64,000 nucleotides of DNA from assembly GCF_032854445.1 (NCBI RefSeq), contig NC_088303.1, positions 25,863,501-25,927,500 on the forward strand, read 5' to 3'. The number at the start of each line of letters is the position of its first letter. Position 1 is the stretch's first letter. A program made the translations under genes and the position numbers. Below, in pieces: positions 12,421-26,340 of the stretch. Under the pieces are notes generated by a model. It was not told the DNA's origin, did not search any database, and saw nothing but the letters and a program-made list of their open reading frames with translations. Origin of the DNA: Liolophura sinensis. Lineage: Eukaryota > Mollusca > Polyplacophora > Chitonida > Chitonidae.

Positions 12421-15400
12421 GTCAAACTAGCCTGTGATCCTTAATTATTTGGCCTTCATTTACATACAATGTCATTGTGTGCCTCTCTTAAGTACGTCAA
12501 ATGACAAATGGTTAACCTTCAACACATTTCATCCCCACAGGAAAGCTTGTCTCATAGCTCTAGCGGTTTCAAACTCAAAAGAAAAAAAGTCTTTCACACT
12601 TTTAGTTTACCTTTTGGAGGCAATACTACCAACATTCTTATACTTCTTCCCATGTACAAATACATGTAAATTTGCAGCTTCTCAAACGTTCAACAAGAAA
12701 AATGACACCTGGTTGCAAAACTTTCTTTGCTTTTAACTTAAAAGTTAGATTTAAATAAAGGTGGAATACAGGCAAACAAATGCTCAAGTAAAACCAAAAT
12801 CATCATCAAACCACAGAAGTGCTACATAAACCAGACAATCAGTTGTGACAAAAGCTAGTATGGGGCTAATACATTAGTACAGCTCTGTAACAATTAATAG
12901 CTAAGTGAAGACTTGCTAAACACTCACACACTATAGTGGTAACTAGGAACACATTACCTTTCCACAAACACCATCAAGCAGAATTCTGGTGTGATATTTC
13001 ACGAGTGTTTTATATACCTTGTTTATAACAAGTTAGCACATGGGAAAACCATGTAACTTTAATCCACAGAGCAGTCAAAAACCATCAGACTTTTTTAAGA
13101 GCCCTGGCTATAGAATGCAGAGGAAAAAACACACACCATATGCTGTTATTATCTCACAATAATAATTTTATAAAGTCTTTTCAATTTACAATAACAAATA
13201 TAGTTGGGCCTACATTTATAACCACTGTAGGCTCTTATCTTATTATCTTATCTTATTTTTCTTATCACAAAAAAGCAAATAAAATAAAAAAATTTCAGTG
13301 TGTGGGTTTGTATAAGACATTCTTATTGGTGTTAATATGAATTGATATTATTTAAAGTGTTATTTGACGTGTTGTCACAGCGTGACACTCCTGAAGTCAC
13401 AGCTTCCGTCAGTCCCTGCCTGAGAAGCTTGCTGCGCGGGTGCTGGGATGAAGTATATCTCTCTCCACATCACATCTCATGTCCTAACTTCTCATATATT
13501 TCTCATCATTTCTACATTACACTCATTTATAGATTCATTATAATTTTGTGAAATATGGAAGAATAAAATTGTGAGTTTGAGGCTTTCAGAGAACTTTTTT
13601 TCAATTTCTCTTGACACTTCTTTTTCTCAATGTTATCTACATTAAAGTGTCACATGGGTGCATGATTTACAAAAAAAGTCATGCCAACACTGATTTACAA
13701 ATTCTTGTGTCAGTGGACTCTGAACAGGCTATAGGGAACATTCAAAGTCTTCATAAACTGCTGTGGACTAACTGGCTGCTCATGCACCAGGGCCAATTCA
13801 ACAATCCTATTCTCACCAAATCTAAAACACAAAAACATTATTAACCATCTAACTTTCTTGAAAAGTATCAACTTAAGAGGCTTAAACACTGGAGTGCAGA
13901 AATATCCCCAAAAAAGCAGAGCAAATTTTTTATCACTGAACCTTGCATCTAGTCACTGACTGTATACACTGTGAAATCATAAATTTATACAAATTATGTG
14001 CCTAAATCATAAACTCACATGCTGTTTGGTGTCTTGTTATCTTTCACGACTAAGGGCTGGGCGCACAGTTCTGGCAGGCAGTTTGCACTAACCACTTGTT
14101 GATGACGAACAAATCCCTGTGACTACAAGACTACCCAGCAGGCTAAGTAAAACGGAGGAGTTCACTGCATTCCAACAGAAATACTTAGCAGTTCCATTTG
14201 TGGCCAACAGACATCAGTTAATCAAACTTCAATGTCCCTGTCTTTGAGAGACAAGTTTTCCAGCGCCACACTTCCTTTGGACAAGTGAATTCTTCAAAGT
14301 TTCTGAGAGACAATTCTGGGAGCACACTGTCTGCCACCACACCCTATGGAGGAGACGTTTTGAGGGACAGTAAAGGGGACGATCCCAGAGAGATGGTGGG
14401 ATTGGAGACTGAAACCACGACTCACACACGTCACCCAATACTAACACAGAGATCCCAGGAACTACAACCATATGGCCAGAGACCACTGACTTCTACACAT
14501 CAACGTTTTTACATCACCACTTGACAGGGCGGCCCACGACTTCTAGCCCAGCTGACGGTATCCCTTAATGCTTCCTTCATCGCATCCCACTGAAGTCCTT
14601 CCAAGACGTTAACTTCTGGGAATACTTTCTCAGAACAAGATTCCTACATCTGGAATCTTACCAACTTTTTTGTGATTTTTACATTTGCCAAAGAGCTGCA
14701 CTGTTGTATTTTCGAAAGCATTTTATCAGAACATGGATTTTTATATACAGATGGAAAATGTCTGACTGGACTTTCTTTTTGTGTAAATGTCATGTCATGC
14801 CCAAGTCTGGGTAACAGTGGGGTACCTGAACACAGACATGCAAATGACATAATTTACAGTACCTGTACCATATATCAAGCATTTCATTCACTGTTACCAA
14901 TTTTAATTGTCTCTTTCACTCAAGTTAAGAACTAAAAATGTAAATATATTGGTCAAAATCGTATGAGAGAAAAAACAGTTAAACTACTCTATTAATTACT
15001 TTAAAAGTCTTACTGCAGAGACTCCACAGATACAACTGTCCAACATGTAAATTATGCTTTGAAGTCAGTTGAACATCACTGCCCACACAATGTCGTGAAA
15101 ATTAAAGTGTTAAAGTGAATTGGATACATCAATTAAAATTTTTATGAATCACTTACATGGCTTAAAATATTAACTGTTCAATTATTTCACCTAATTAAAA
15201 AAAAGTACACCTGGTTAGCGCAAGTGTTCTACAAGCCCCAGGTTTCTTACAGACAAGCTATTTTTTTTTTCAAATTAAGTGCAGTTTCAAAAGAACAAAC
15301 TGTAAGCTTACATAACCAGGTAGAATTTACAGCTAAGTAGGTCATCATGAGCAGTAACACTGCCTCATCCCAAACCTAAGGCTTGATCAATAACACTGGA

Positions 15401-16410
15401 GACTGATAAAATAACAATTCATGTCTCAACATGAAAGATGAGCTTTACACTTTTCCACAACTATGTTCTACATATTTATTAGCTTTAACCACCCATACCC
15501 AGTGAGGCCTCTGTAGTTCCGTGCATTGGTGCATCCTTCAACAGCTGTTCTGAAGATTTTTTTTTTTTCATCCAGCAAACCAAGCTCGCCACTTGTTAGC
15601 ATGGATGATAAATAGAGCAAATATCTGCCAGGAAATTCACTCTTCAACCACGAGTTTTTCATATGGCAATTTCTAGTGTAAGGCTATAATCTAAGTCAGG
15701 GTGTTTAATTCTGTAACATTGTAACTCTGAGGGGGTGGTGCAAGAGAGGATGTCATTTTTTCAGCACATCAAATATTTTCGATGGGATTTTCTTACCATA
15801 TCATTTTTTATTTTTGGTGCTTTTTCATGCCAACCTTCCTATGTTTCATTCATCATGAACACAGACTACAACAGTCGTCAACACTTCCAAGAGCGGTGTT
15901 AATTTAATGAGAAATGCAATACTTTATATACTCAATCAGTTTTTGAAAAATATTATAAATTTAGCAGTTGCAGCTTCAAAGCAGCAGATGCAACATCAAA
16001 AAGTCGTCCACATTCATGTGTTATTATCTCAAGTGGATAGATATAGGCTCCTACAAAATAATTCTATAAAATATGCTGACATTTTCAACCTTTCTTGAGG
16101 ACAAAAGTTTGGTTCCCACACCCACGGCTGTGTCTTTTTTGGAGAAGAGGACGCAAAAGTTTTCTCTTTCCCAGATCCAGTGGTTCTGAGGGCTCACAGT
16201 GAAAGCCATACAGGAGCAGAAGTTTATAGCCTCCACCCTTGTCACTGGCTTCATCTCAATAAACATGTGGTTGTTAGAAGCATCATTCTAACAGAGCGAA
16301 TGCAGTCTACTATGGACAGGCCTTAAGAAAAAGGGAAGCTAACCTACAGCTACCAGACAAGAGGGCATCTAAATAAACAAACAACATAGCCAAACCCCTT
16401 CTTTCTGGAG
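12421..16410. other. Non-coding DNA
   Basis: AT-rich with several short frames lacking motifs. A GC-richer patch at 14.2-14.6 kb is open on both strands over the same bases, which argues for composition and not coding. Nothing else recognised. Confidence 0.55.
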
Positions 16411-16480
16411 GGAGTGAGTGAGTGAGTGCTTGGGGTTTAACCTGGTACCTAACAATTTTTCAGTCATATGACTCTGGAGG
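16411..16480. mobile_element. Fragment of a second mollusc repeat with (GAGT)n end
   Basis: A short (gagt)n array is followed by 'gcttggggtttaacctggta' and 'aacaatttttcagtcatatg'. I recognise this block from dispersed repeats in bivalve and gastropod genomes, where it reads '...ggggtttaacgtcgtac...'. Only about 70 bases are clear, so orientation and class (probably SINE) are uncertain. Confidence 0.6.
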
Positions 16481-16786
16481 GAGAGCTGGGAGCAAACTAC
16501 AGTTAAAACACTGACCATATAAATCAACAGTGGATGAAACAAGGATAAAAGCCGTGGAATTCCTGCTTAGCTGCAATATTTTTGACATTTTTATGTAAAT
16601 GGTTCTGTTAGGTTATCCAGCACAGACAAATTACATCAATGTGGGAAAGGATCAACAAAGTTTCAAATTTAAATTTTTTCAATTAATAGCTTAATTAGGA
16701 GAAAAAGAGCCCCATTCTTTATGCAAATAACTGACAAATAAAAAACTTTACAGCCAAGCCCACAACATATCAAGTCGACATATATG

Positions 16787-17015
16787 TCATATTTCTACAA
16801 GGCTTTTCACTTCACCATACCCATCCCTAATGTCTAAGCACATCATTCGCTTGCACTCTGCTGTCCCACAGTCTTTATTTCTCCTTCCCTTATCACAACA
16901 GACAGTACCATGCATTCCTTGACCCCGAGTTAATTGACACCTCCAGCTATCTGGTACATTAACAGTGCTACCATTATGGATTCCATTCTGGGTATTGCCC
17001 CAACCACATGTCCAG
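16787..17015 (-). CDS. Candidate cysteine-rich exon or gene relic, unassigned
   Basis: After an acceptor-like tract (cttttgattttgttcag) the minus strand is open for 75 codons to a TGA. The product has eight cysteines, including WTCGW, WRCQL, VCCDKG, KDCGTAEC and MMCLD, which suggests a small secreted, disulphide-bonded module. The segment CLDIRDGYG resembles the LEIRDG stretch of CUB domains, but the rest does not fit a CUB domain well. No signal peptide, partner exon or polyadenylation signal was identified. It could be a single exon of a secreted protein, a decayed copy, or chance. Confidence 0.25.
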
Positions 17016-17269
17016 CTGAACAAAATCAAAAGACATTTTGATCTGCATCCCACTTTAAAAAACATAAAATGCGCAGAAACGTGTGAAAACTAAACTTGCT
17101 CTTTGCCACTTCACATTGTAACTTCCCGTGAGCTGATACTAGGGGATTTTCAAACATGACAAAATGTTTATGTTTTCATGTCCATGTCTACAGGTCTGTT
17201 CCCATCACCACAGACCACAAGATGTCTGGCTAATACTGATGTCCTCAGATGGTTTCATGGCTTCGCTGT

Positions 17270-17473
17270 TCATAACTCTGTATAGGTGTACACCATATGT
17301 GTCCCATCAATGACAGGCCCTAGTTTATAGATAGAAACAGAAAATAGAACTGATGAGGCAAAACAGGGACCGGGTATTTGCGGAGAACAGGACTTCCATT
17401 CTTCATGCGAAAATGACACATGTAGATGCCTAAGTGGTGCAAATCCATCCCTGACGTCAACAAATAAACCCAA
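17270..17473 (-). other. Coding-like open frame, unassigned
   Basis: A 67-codon minus-strand frame contains FVDVRDGFAPLRHLHVSF and ends with TAA-free sequence up to a TGA. Its VDVRDGF resembles the LDIRDGY of the cysteine-rich frame 250 bases further along the same strand, hinting at two decayed copies of one module. Splice signals around it are not convincing. Probably non-functional or chance. Confidence 0.15.
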
Positions 17474-18484
17474 CTCCCACTCAAGATTAACCCTTTTAGG
17501 GTTATATTATATCTACATCTCGCTCGCTCTATATACTGAACAGATTGATAGAACTAAGCAGTATATTTAAACCATACACTATGGAAGTGGCCACTGAAAA
17601 CAATACCTATAGCCTTCATAATTTTTGTCACTGATGCGAAAAACTGATATGGTCTTTCTTTGCAAACAAAGTAAATTTTCATACTTATATGATATCTTCA
17701 GTCATAGGATTTATGCTCAGCATATCATAAAACGTTTCATTCCTGTAAAAGCCGTGCATCAAAGGCCACTGAGGACAAATTCTAAACAACAATGTATCAT
17801 TCAAGGCAACATAATTTAACTTATCCAGAATATTTTTATCTCTCAAATTACAAGGCTGTCTTATAATTAATGTTTACAACCAGTACAGCCAGCTACAAGA
17901 AATAAACTGCATTTCACATATAAAATGACACTTGCAAGAATGTTTCTCTCCGAAAAAATTAATACTAATCACCCGTTCAGGGCGCTGCAACAAGGGTTTC
18001 CAAGCCAGATGCAATGAGACATGAAACAACCACTGCAGACAGGGTGTGGCCACAGCATGTGTTTGAACCAATCAGAAGTCAGGAACTCCCTGGGATTTAT
18101 CAGCTGACCTAAGAAGTCATCGCATCTCTCTGAAGTGAGGGATATAGATAATGTGGCTTATTACATCTGACATGTGGCCACCACCCATTCTCTTGATGTT
18201 ACATTGTGAATTTCTTATCCGGTCTGAATTGGGAGGTTTTGGATTGCTGGGGATTATCCAGTGCAGATAACCTGGGGCAAACTTTACAGTGTACCATTAC
18301 TCATCTTTACTTCATCAACACATCATCTCAGCTCCTTGGACTTCAACAACATAATAAATTTTAACAGTATAAACCTAATAACCCTGAAAATATTTCCCAG
18401 CAGGCTAATATGAGATTTGAATGAAATTCAATAGTATTCAGTGGTTCATCCATTCATAATGACTTTAATTGATCTTTGTATCCT

Positions 18485-18825
18485 TAGATCATTAAATCTG
18501 GTTCAGTCATTACTTTGTACCCTTAGATCATTAAATCTGGTTCAGTCATTACTTTGTATCTTTATTAAAATTGGTTCAGTCATTACTTTGTATCTTTAGA
18601 TTATTAAAATTGGTTCAGGCATTACTCTGCATCTTTAGATTATTAAAATTGGTTCAGTCATTACTTTGTACCCTTAGAACATTAAAATTGGTTCAGGCAT
18701 TACTTTGTACCCTTAGAACATTAAAATTGGTTCAGTCATTACTTTGTATCTTTAGATTATTAAAATTGGTTCAGGCATTACTTTGTATCCTTAGATCATT
18801 AATTTTGGTTCAATCCTTACTTACA
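18485..18825 (+). repeat. 39-bp minisatellite, about 9 units
   Basis: The unit is 'attaaaattggttcagtcat' followed by 'tactttgtatctttagatt'. One early unit lacks five bases. In six consecutive units the variants 'ggttcagtcat' and 'ggttcaggcat' alternate, so a 78-bp dimer has been amplified. Because 39 is a multiple of three, the array stays open in one frame and gives a false 13-residue protein repeat. Confidence 0.92.
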
Positions 18826-18839
18826 ACTAGCTGAATCCC

Positions 18840-21519
18840 AAATATGGATAGGAGGAATGAGCCTTTACAGAAATGTAAACCACATAGAAAAATTATGCCT
18901 ATGGTCTTGTTTTTATATTTATTGATTCTATACACAACTTATTCAAGTACTGACATTTTCCATTTCAGCTGAGCTATAGCGAACTGGATGATACATACAT
19001 CTTCGTTAAGGGGGTAACAACTCTCAAAAGTTCTATTTTTTCCAGACAAAATTTTCCAGACATCAACTGATAAAATGAAGAGCGGTTAACTTTCAAAATT
19101 AACCAAATCTTATGTAGTGTGAAGTTAGAGATAGATTTCATTATGCTTGGCCCTATGAAAGGTCATCTAGAATGACCTTCTACATTCTACTTCTACTTTA
19201 TTTGTTCCCTATTAACAAGAATGGCAATGGTCAACAAATAATAGTGCAATGACATTCAATGAGCAGAAACTGATTGCAAGAAAATTATCAGACAGGAGTA
19301 TCAAAATACCAAAAACAGCATGAGGCTGTTCCACAATCATATACAATCATATTTATCAGTCAAATGTTTTCAGATTCCCTCTGATCACTAATACCTGATG
19401 TACAATTAACCCTGTTCTATTATTAACAATGAAGGTGATTACGAAGTGGAAGAGAACACTGAGATCTGTGGCAGACACTCCCACATGCAGAGTGATGATT
19501 CCACTTTTAAGTCTCAGTTATAACAAAATGCTTCAACTTTCAACCAGAAGCCATAAACTGTCAAGGGTTTGCATGTTTTATCATTTTAGACTATAGAATC
19601 TCCATTTAACAGTTTGGTCTTGACACTGTTTCAACTCATTCTCTGATAATGTATTTGACACACGGCCGATAGTCCCAGCTCCCACCCTGGGAAAAGTTCT
19701 TCACAAAATGAGAGGAGAAAAAACCTTGGTATTAAACCTGGCACCAGTATTTAATTACAAGGAACTGTAGACTGAATTAATCGGGCCACTTTTGGCCCCA
19801 GTCCTCATAAATTATAACCATCTTTTGGCTGGCGATGATGGAGGGCTCTTCTGGAATGAAGATGGAAACTTAATTCCTAAGGTTTGGCGGGCTGTCTCTG
19901 CCTGTAAGGTCTCAGTTCTGCTCCCCCAGATGGCCTGTCCCATCCCGACCAACATTCCTGCCCAGGACACCACTGTCCATTCCTCTGTGTTCCCACACTC
20001 ACTCTCTGGCTATCTGCCTGTCAGGACTATTATTAAGACATCCCAGCAGTGGCCTTATGCTCCTCTCCTTTTAAAACCGCTCAGCCAGTTGTTGTCATCC
20101 TGGTAACCACCGCTTACTGCCTATTTGCAGAGGCTTTTTTTTGTATATTTGATTTTTTATTTTTCTGAACAGGGTTGGGGGAGAGGAGCCCAACTGGGAG
20201 ATGGAATCTCTGCCAGCCACTTGTGCTCACCCCTGACAAAAATGTGTTTTGCATCTTCTCTCAGCTACTGTCTACCCATCACTCAGTCCCCGCCTGTCTT
20301 CTTTCCCCAACGGTTCCCACGCCCAAGTCATCCTCTGCTAATTCCCACGGTTACTAGCTCATCCCCAACCCCTATCAGTGTCGTCCCTCTGATGGCACAG
20401 GCCACAAGGTTTTTTAAAAAGTGTCTCTTCCTGCAAATATTTACCCAGATATCTTGCAACAACATAAATAAGTCAGCCTAGGTCAAAGGGTTGATACACC
20501 TTATCCCCCCCCCACCAACCCCTCCCCCTACTACCATATTCCCTACACCCTTCAATACATCATAGAAACAGCCCATCAACTATGCCAGATGCGTTCTAGC
20601 GCTGATACACCACCCACCCTGCTAATGATTTGTATATTTCTCTTTCAATTTCTTTGCATACCAAAATTATGTTATTATGATGATTAAATGTATCCCATAG
20701 ATTGTTACAAATTGCCTAACATGCAACTCTTCAACATTTATTCCGTGAGTTTCATTGTTGGAAACCTAAGACTACCGTCTTATTTCTGTCAACCTTATAC
20801 TTATATATCTGTATAAATAATACTAAGATCACTTATTAAATTTTATTGAGATCACAACAAAAATGAGAATTTCTGTAGAAAAAAAAAATGTGCAAAAAAC
20901 AAGTGGTAGTGGTTTAATGACATCATTTCTCATCAGCTAATGATGAAACAATATGAATAATGATTGAGAGCTGTAGAAATCTCAATAATTTCATTTTTTT
21001 TGGTCTGTTTCCTTAGCTTTTTTGGTTATATTTTTTTTATTAGAAGGCACATTATTGGTTTATCAGAGAATAAGATCAAAGGCAAAGTTTCAAATAATAG
21101 AAGATGGAGAGTTTGTGGGATAGCTGCCTTGTCAGAGGAGGGTCCCTCTCAAAAGACGTACAAATCGCATTTTTATTTCACATCTTTATCGCCCTGTAAC
21201 ATTTACCATGGCAACACTCACCAAAACAGTGAAAACAGTGTTCGCTTTTTGCACCCCACCAAAGATAATTGCACATTCGCAGGCTGTTGGTTGGAATAGC
21301 TGGTCATAGAAGTGTGTTTGCTTCCGTGGACTCTCAACTGGAGATCCAATATCTGGTTTTATCTTGCCTCGACAATTGTAGGAAGCCGTCGCTTTACAAA
21401 ACTCATCAAACCTTGCAAAGTGAATCCATTAATTACTATTTCTTCACGTTTATGAAGCCTATTTATTACAACACATTAGCGCGCGGGCTGGTGAGGAAAT
21501 TATCAATTTAGAGGGATGG
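18840..21519. other. Non-coding DNA
   Basis: Frames at 19.8-20.5 kb are proline- and serine-rich products of a pyrimidine-rich plus strand. A C-run lies at 20506-20532. Nothing else recognised. Confidence 0.5.
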
Positions 21520-22350
21520 CTTGATCTTCCTATTCAAAAGCACAGGAAATGTGGGGATGCGGTGATTTCAGCCATCAATCTTCTCCTGCCTCTCCCCTTG
21601 TGCTTTTTTTCCCTACGTCCTCCCAGAAATGGGTGTCGTCAGAGCAGGACTGATTTGCATTCGCTTACAACTCTCTACATTACCAAAAGCGACTTTGATA
21701 TCAGGCAACAATAGTCATTTGAGGGAAGGATAAAAATGGACAAGGGAGAACAGGCGATGTCTGGCAACGAACATCAAATGTTACTCAGGGTACTTTGCCA
21801 AACCCTTCCTGAATACAGATAAAAGTGAAGCCAACAACAAGTATCATATCTGTCTGCCCAAGCGAGCAATCGAGGCGAATTCAATTCTGTACCGATTTAT
21901 TGAAGCGCTATTCAAGGCAGCGTCAGACATTACCGCTCATGTCCCCTGTCGAAGTCTGTTTACTTCAGCGTCTAAGTGCATCTTCACATTCATTTGTTGA
22001 AAGAGATGGATCGGCAAGTGGCAAATCCGCCAGTGAAATCCAGAATGACTACACCCATAATTGGCCCCAATTTAAGCAGTAATAGATCATGGCTACCGAG
22101 TAATTTCAATAAAGACATTAATTTCTCCATATCGATGGACCAACTCGTGGAGACATATGTTACTCTAATGAATTTCGTCTTATTGAATTTTCAGAGCTTT
22201 TATCGCGATGTGACGGGGAAGTGATGCGGCGATCAGATCAATACCATGTCAGACAACAAGATTCCTCGGCAAGCAGTCTCCTTTCTAGTCCCCATGCAGA
22301 CACAAGGGCCTACCACCAATTCAGACCCACATCACCACAAAGTTCCTGGA
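21520..22350. promoter_or_regulatory. Regulatory-looking block
   Basis: A long high-complexity stretch with CpGs and no simple repeats. Plus-strand frames of 80-85 codons exist (21825-22224) in two overlapping registers but have no splice sites or recognisable motifs. I favour conserved non-coding DNA. Confidence 0.27.
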
Positions 22351-22953
22351 TAGTAATTAGATTTCAGCTAGATTTTTATTAATTTCGACATTTGGAGAAA
22401 TCTCCCTTCCAGTCATTCCTTTACTGCGACCTGAATATTTGCGCACAATCGCAGAGTTATATCTACTCTCAATGGTTAGTATTTAGTGTGAAACAAGAAA
22501 AGTCCCATTCTACCAAATAAATTTCTTGCAGCACATTTTTATTCAAAAAGATTCCAATATTCCTCAGTTACCTTTTATGAGAAGAAGTTTGTATTACATT
22601 ATCTGACAATGGTTTTATATCACCGCCCCTCCCAAAATGAACAAAAAAAAAAGAGACAAAAAAGTTCAGAGAGCAAACAAAGCAAGATGACAAAGAGGAA
22701 TCTGGAAAATTCATTCTTTACAATATTAAGAAATATGTTCTAAATTCCACATTATCAAATTGTCATCCACAGATAAAACTAAAAAAAATTCTTCATTCAA
22801 CAAATATACCATAGAACACATGTCTATCCAATAAATTCATTTGTTTCAATTGAAAACAATTTCAATCAACATTTGTCTTTTTTCTTGTGGACATACTTAT
22901 ATATGCTGTGATGACTGGCAAGGAGCCCCATGTAACCCTCTCCCCCGTCTAAA

Positions 22954-23153
22954 NNNNNNNNNNNNNNNNNNNNNNNNNNNNNNNNNNNNNNNNNNNNNNN
23001 NNNNNNNNNNNNNNNNNNNNNNNNNNNNNNNNNNNNNNNNNNNNNNNNNNNNNNNNNNNNNNNNNNNNNNNNNNNNNNNNNNNNNNNNNNNNNNNNNNNN
23101 NNNNNNNNNNNNNNNNNNNNNNNNNNNNNNNNNNNNNNNNNNNNNNNNNNNNN
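22954..23153. other. Assembly gap of 200 N
   Basis: Exactly 200 unknown bases. The round size suggests a placeholder or an estimated scaffold gap. An open frame running across it is meaningless. Confidence 0.99.
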
Positions 23154-23229
23154 AATCCCTACTCTCCTTCCATAACTCCTCTCACCCCCACTTCACCTGT
23201 CTTCAATACTTGGTCAATTAAGGCGTCAG

Positions 23230-23770
23230 CCTATGTACAGCTCCTGCCTGATGACATTCACTGTTTATAGGCAATAGCCATCCTCAATTGATCAGTAACA
23301 ATGCTATGCAGGGCCCCTCAAGGATTCCCTTTGTCAGGGTGATGAGCCATCAATAAAAATCTCAATAGACAGGTATTAACCGAACAGGATTTTTCTAATA
23401 ACACGCCACGTTTGCAAATTAATTAACGGACAACAGGGAAGCAGGTAAAAGGCGTTAGAAAGCTCTTGCGGCAGTTATGCAAATGAACTGCCACCTGGTG
23501 GCAGGATTAGACAACGGAACAGGTCACAAACGCCAATCAGGCCCATCTAATGTGGCCATAGAGTATTATGCAGTCGTCAGTCTAAATGGATGCCGGACAA
23601 CGCGCGTCAGTAGCTTTCCACTTAGCCATTCATCTTCAATAATTCCATTATGTCCAAAATTTAGACAAAATTACCTTAATACAAGCTATTCCAGCCGCAT
23701 CAAAAGCCCTAAGCCAAATATGGACAGAGAAAAATGCCAGTACCTTCAGGCGTACTTCACACTTTAAAAA
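23230..23770. promoter_or_regulatory. Regulatory-looking block next to the gap
   Basis: High-complexity sequence with 'gcaaattaattaacggac' near 23415 and several CpGs, starting about 80 bases after the assembly gap. No recognisable coding signal. Confidence 0.22.
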
Positions 23771-25065
23771 GGGCATCAGTGGGAAAAGACTAGAGAAAAT
23801 GAGCTGTCAATGATAATATGCCAATGACAAGAATGCGTGGAAAAACCTATAAATTAGCACAGTCAATAGGGAAACGCATGTAAATCAAAGAGAATCAATA
23901 CAAACTTTTCATCTCAGTGAGCATGACTGAATCCTAACCAATGATATGGCCTAATTAGATAAATAATAACACTACATTATCAAAGTGTACAAACCTTATG
24001 CCAAAAAGCTTCCTACTAATTTACATACTTTTGAGTTGTTTTTCACCCCAGAGCTTTCTAGGAAATACACATCCAATGACAGAATCTTGACATGTAGTTT
24101 TTTGCTTAATATGATCCAGAAAAAGAACTCAAATTTAAAAGAGGCTTCAGGATTTAAGCTGCAAACTTAAATCAATCCTTTCTCCAGGACCATCTAGCAC
24201 AGTCCTACATTGCAGGACATAATTAAGAGTACACATCTGATATCTCAGGTATGTATGTCAGGAAATCCAAGTGGCTTTAACTGCTTCCTGATGTTCTGAA
24301 ACATGACAACACAGGTAAAAAATACAGGTCTAAAATATTGGAATTGCCTAACGGATAACCTGTTTTGACTTGCATCTGATATTTCAGAGCAGTGCTTCAT
24401 TCTTTTTAGAAAAGACAAATCAATAATAATCAAAATGCTATATTGTCTACACTCTTAAGTGAACACTGAACAATAGAAATGACAATGGACAGGCAACTTT
24501 TGGTTTCTTAACAAACTTCTTTGTTCCTTATCTAAGACATTCCCACACCAACATGTACAACATTAAAGGAATACATCACCATAAGTGATACGGCATGCGA
24601 ATACAATGACATTCAAGGCTGTCACAGTGTTTAAACACCCACTGAGGACATTTTTTAATTTTCTATCATTTTTACCAAAATCATCTGCACTTATCAATAA
24701 TTGTTAAAATCAGGGAATTATACTAGTACTAGTAATTTGGCTATAAAAAAATAGTTGTAACTTCTAGTACTTCTGTCATTGATTGATCTTTCACATCATC
24801 AAGTTTGTTATGGAATTCTTGGTTATCCAAAAGAGCTGCTGGCTGGACGTCGCAACATCTTCACTGGGTGTCCAAAACTTCAGGAATAATCTGAACAGTG
24901 CATGTTTTTAGAGACTCATGAACTTTTTTTGATATGCTATTTAGCAGTACCTTACCTGACATTCACAATGGGACAAGTAGTCTGCATATTGCTTATTTAC
25001 ATTTGCTTATTCGAAACTTATAATTTCATGATCAAAGGTTAGAGAAGTTTCTTTGCTTGAATCCG

Positions 25066-25090
25066 TAAAAAAAAAAAAAAAAAAAAAAAA
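25066..25090 (+). repeat. Poly(A) tract of about 25 bases
   Basis: A long A-run with no recognisable retroposon body upstream and no AATAAA at the right distance. Simple-sequence slippage is the likely cause. Confidence 0.85.
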
Positions 25091-25599
25091 TTTAAGTGTA
25101 ATCATCAGTCCACCGATGTTAAGTCAACAACAGCAATATGCACTCATAAGCTTTTAGGTCCGTCTCCAGTTGGTGAACTGTCCCACACTTGGTGGGAAAG
25201 AGCATTTCGGACACCACCTCTCTATATCTCAACATAGTACACTCGTTACCGTGACGATGTCTTAGAAGTGAGACTGAAGCGGTGTACGTCTGACATGAGT
25301 AGGTACCCTCCTAATGTCCACATCACTTCAACTCTACACAGGGGTCAGGTCTGAGCCCAATTACTCTGGACCAAACCACTTTACACGGAAGTCAAAATTT
25401 GAGGGCAGCCTCTGGTAACATATGCCTTTGGCATTTCATAGCACCTTCTCGCTCTTTGCAGAGCACTTGTGCATTTTGGGAGGCGTTCTTCTATCTGGTG
25501 CTCTATCATAAAGAGGATCAATTTTGACGCGTTCATGGCTACGTTTGGCGCTTGCTGTTCGCAACTAACGCTAATCATATTCTTGTCCTCGCTATCAAA

Positions 25600-26340
25600 G
25601 TGTCAGGGATACTGACCAAACCCGCTCCGGGCCATTTTTAATTCCACGATACTCGCTTAATTGTGACAATAATTTGGCATCTCTGCGGCCTAAGTGACAA
25701 CAGACGGCTAATGCCTGACACTGAAGACCCCAGTGTTAAGCCGAAGCCTGTATATTGACTCATCAACGATGTCACTGATAAACTGGAGGATCTGCGAGCC
25801 AACGCACAGCAAAATTGGCATCGGGATCCTATTTGAGAGTAGTCTTGGTCAATCCGTCTGATCCATTCGCTGACACCACACTGACAGTCGACACGACCCT
25901 ATGATTTCCCCGTCAGCCACGCGCCAGCAATGCTGCGATGGCAGGCTTGTAGCGAAATTGACTAAAAAAATCTGGGACAAGAAATGAGCTGACAATTTCT
26001 ATTAACAATCGGGCATTTTATTCGACACCTTTGACTGGGCCATGACATGAACATCAGCTCCATTGACCCGCTCTTACTTTAAAGGAATCAATTAAAATCG
26101 AAACTCTTCGTGTTTCTCCTCTGGAAGGGAGAGCGAAATTGTCAGTTTGATTACTACTGATTCATCTCTTTGGATTCTTGTTAAGATGCTTCCCTTTAAT
26201 CATGGACACCTCGGCTCATCACATGCCCTCTTATTCCGCATCAGCAGAGATTATCTCCTAAAGCCAATTTGTCAGATTCACAGGCGGACATGACAGTAAT
26301 TTGAGACAGTCAGAGGGTATCATGGACAAACAGACTTAAA
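25600..26340. promoter_or_regulatory. Regulatory-looking block
   Basis: CpG-rich relative to the rest of the window and free of homopolymers, flanked by ordinary AT-rich DNA. No frame longer than chance. The adjoining minus-strand frame at 25381-25578 has no family resemblance. Confidence 0.25.

Noticed and set aside
18571-18834. Plus-strand frame with a 13-residue repeat
   Set aside because: Direct result of the 39-bp tandem unit; no start context, splice sites or homologous domain.
22841-23221. 126-codon frame
   Set aside because: More than half of it is the run of N.
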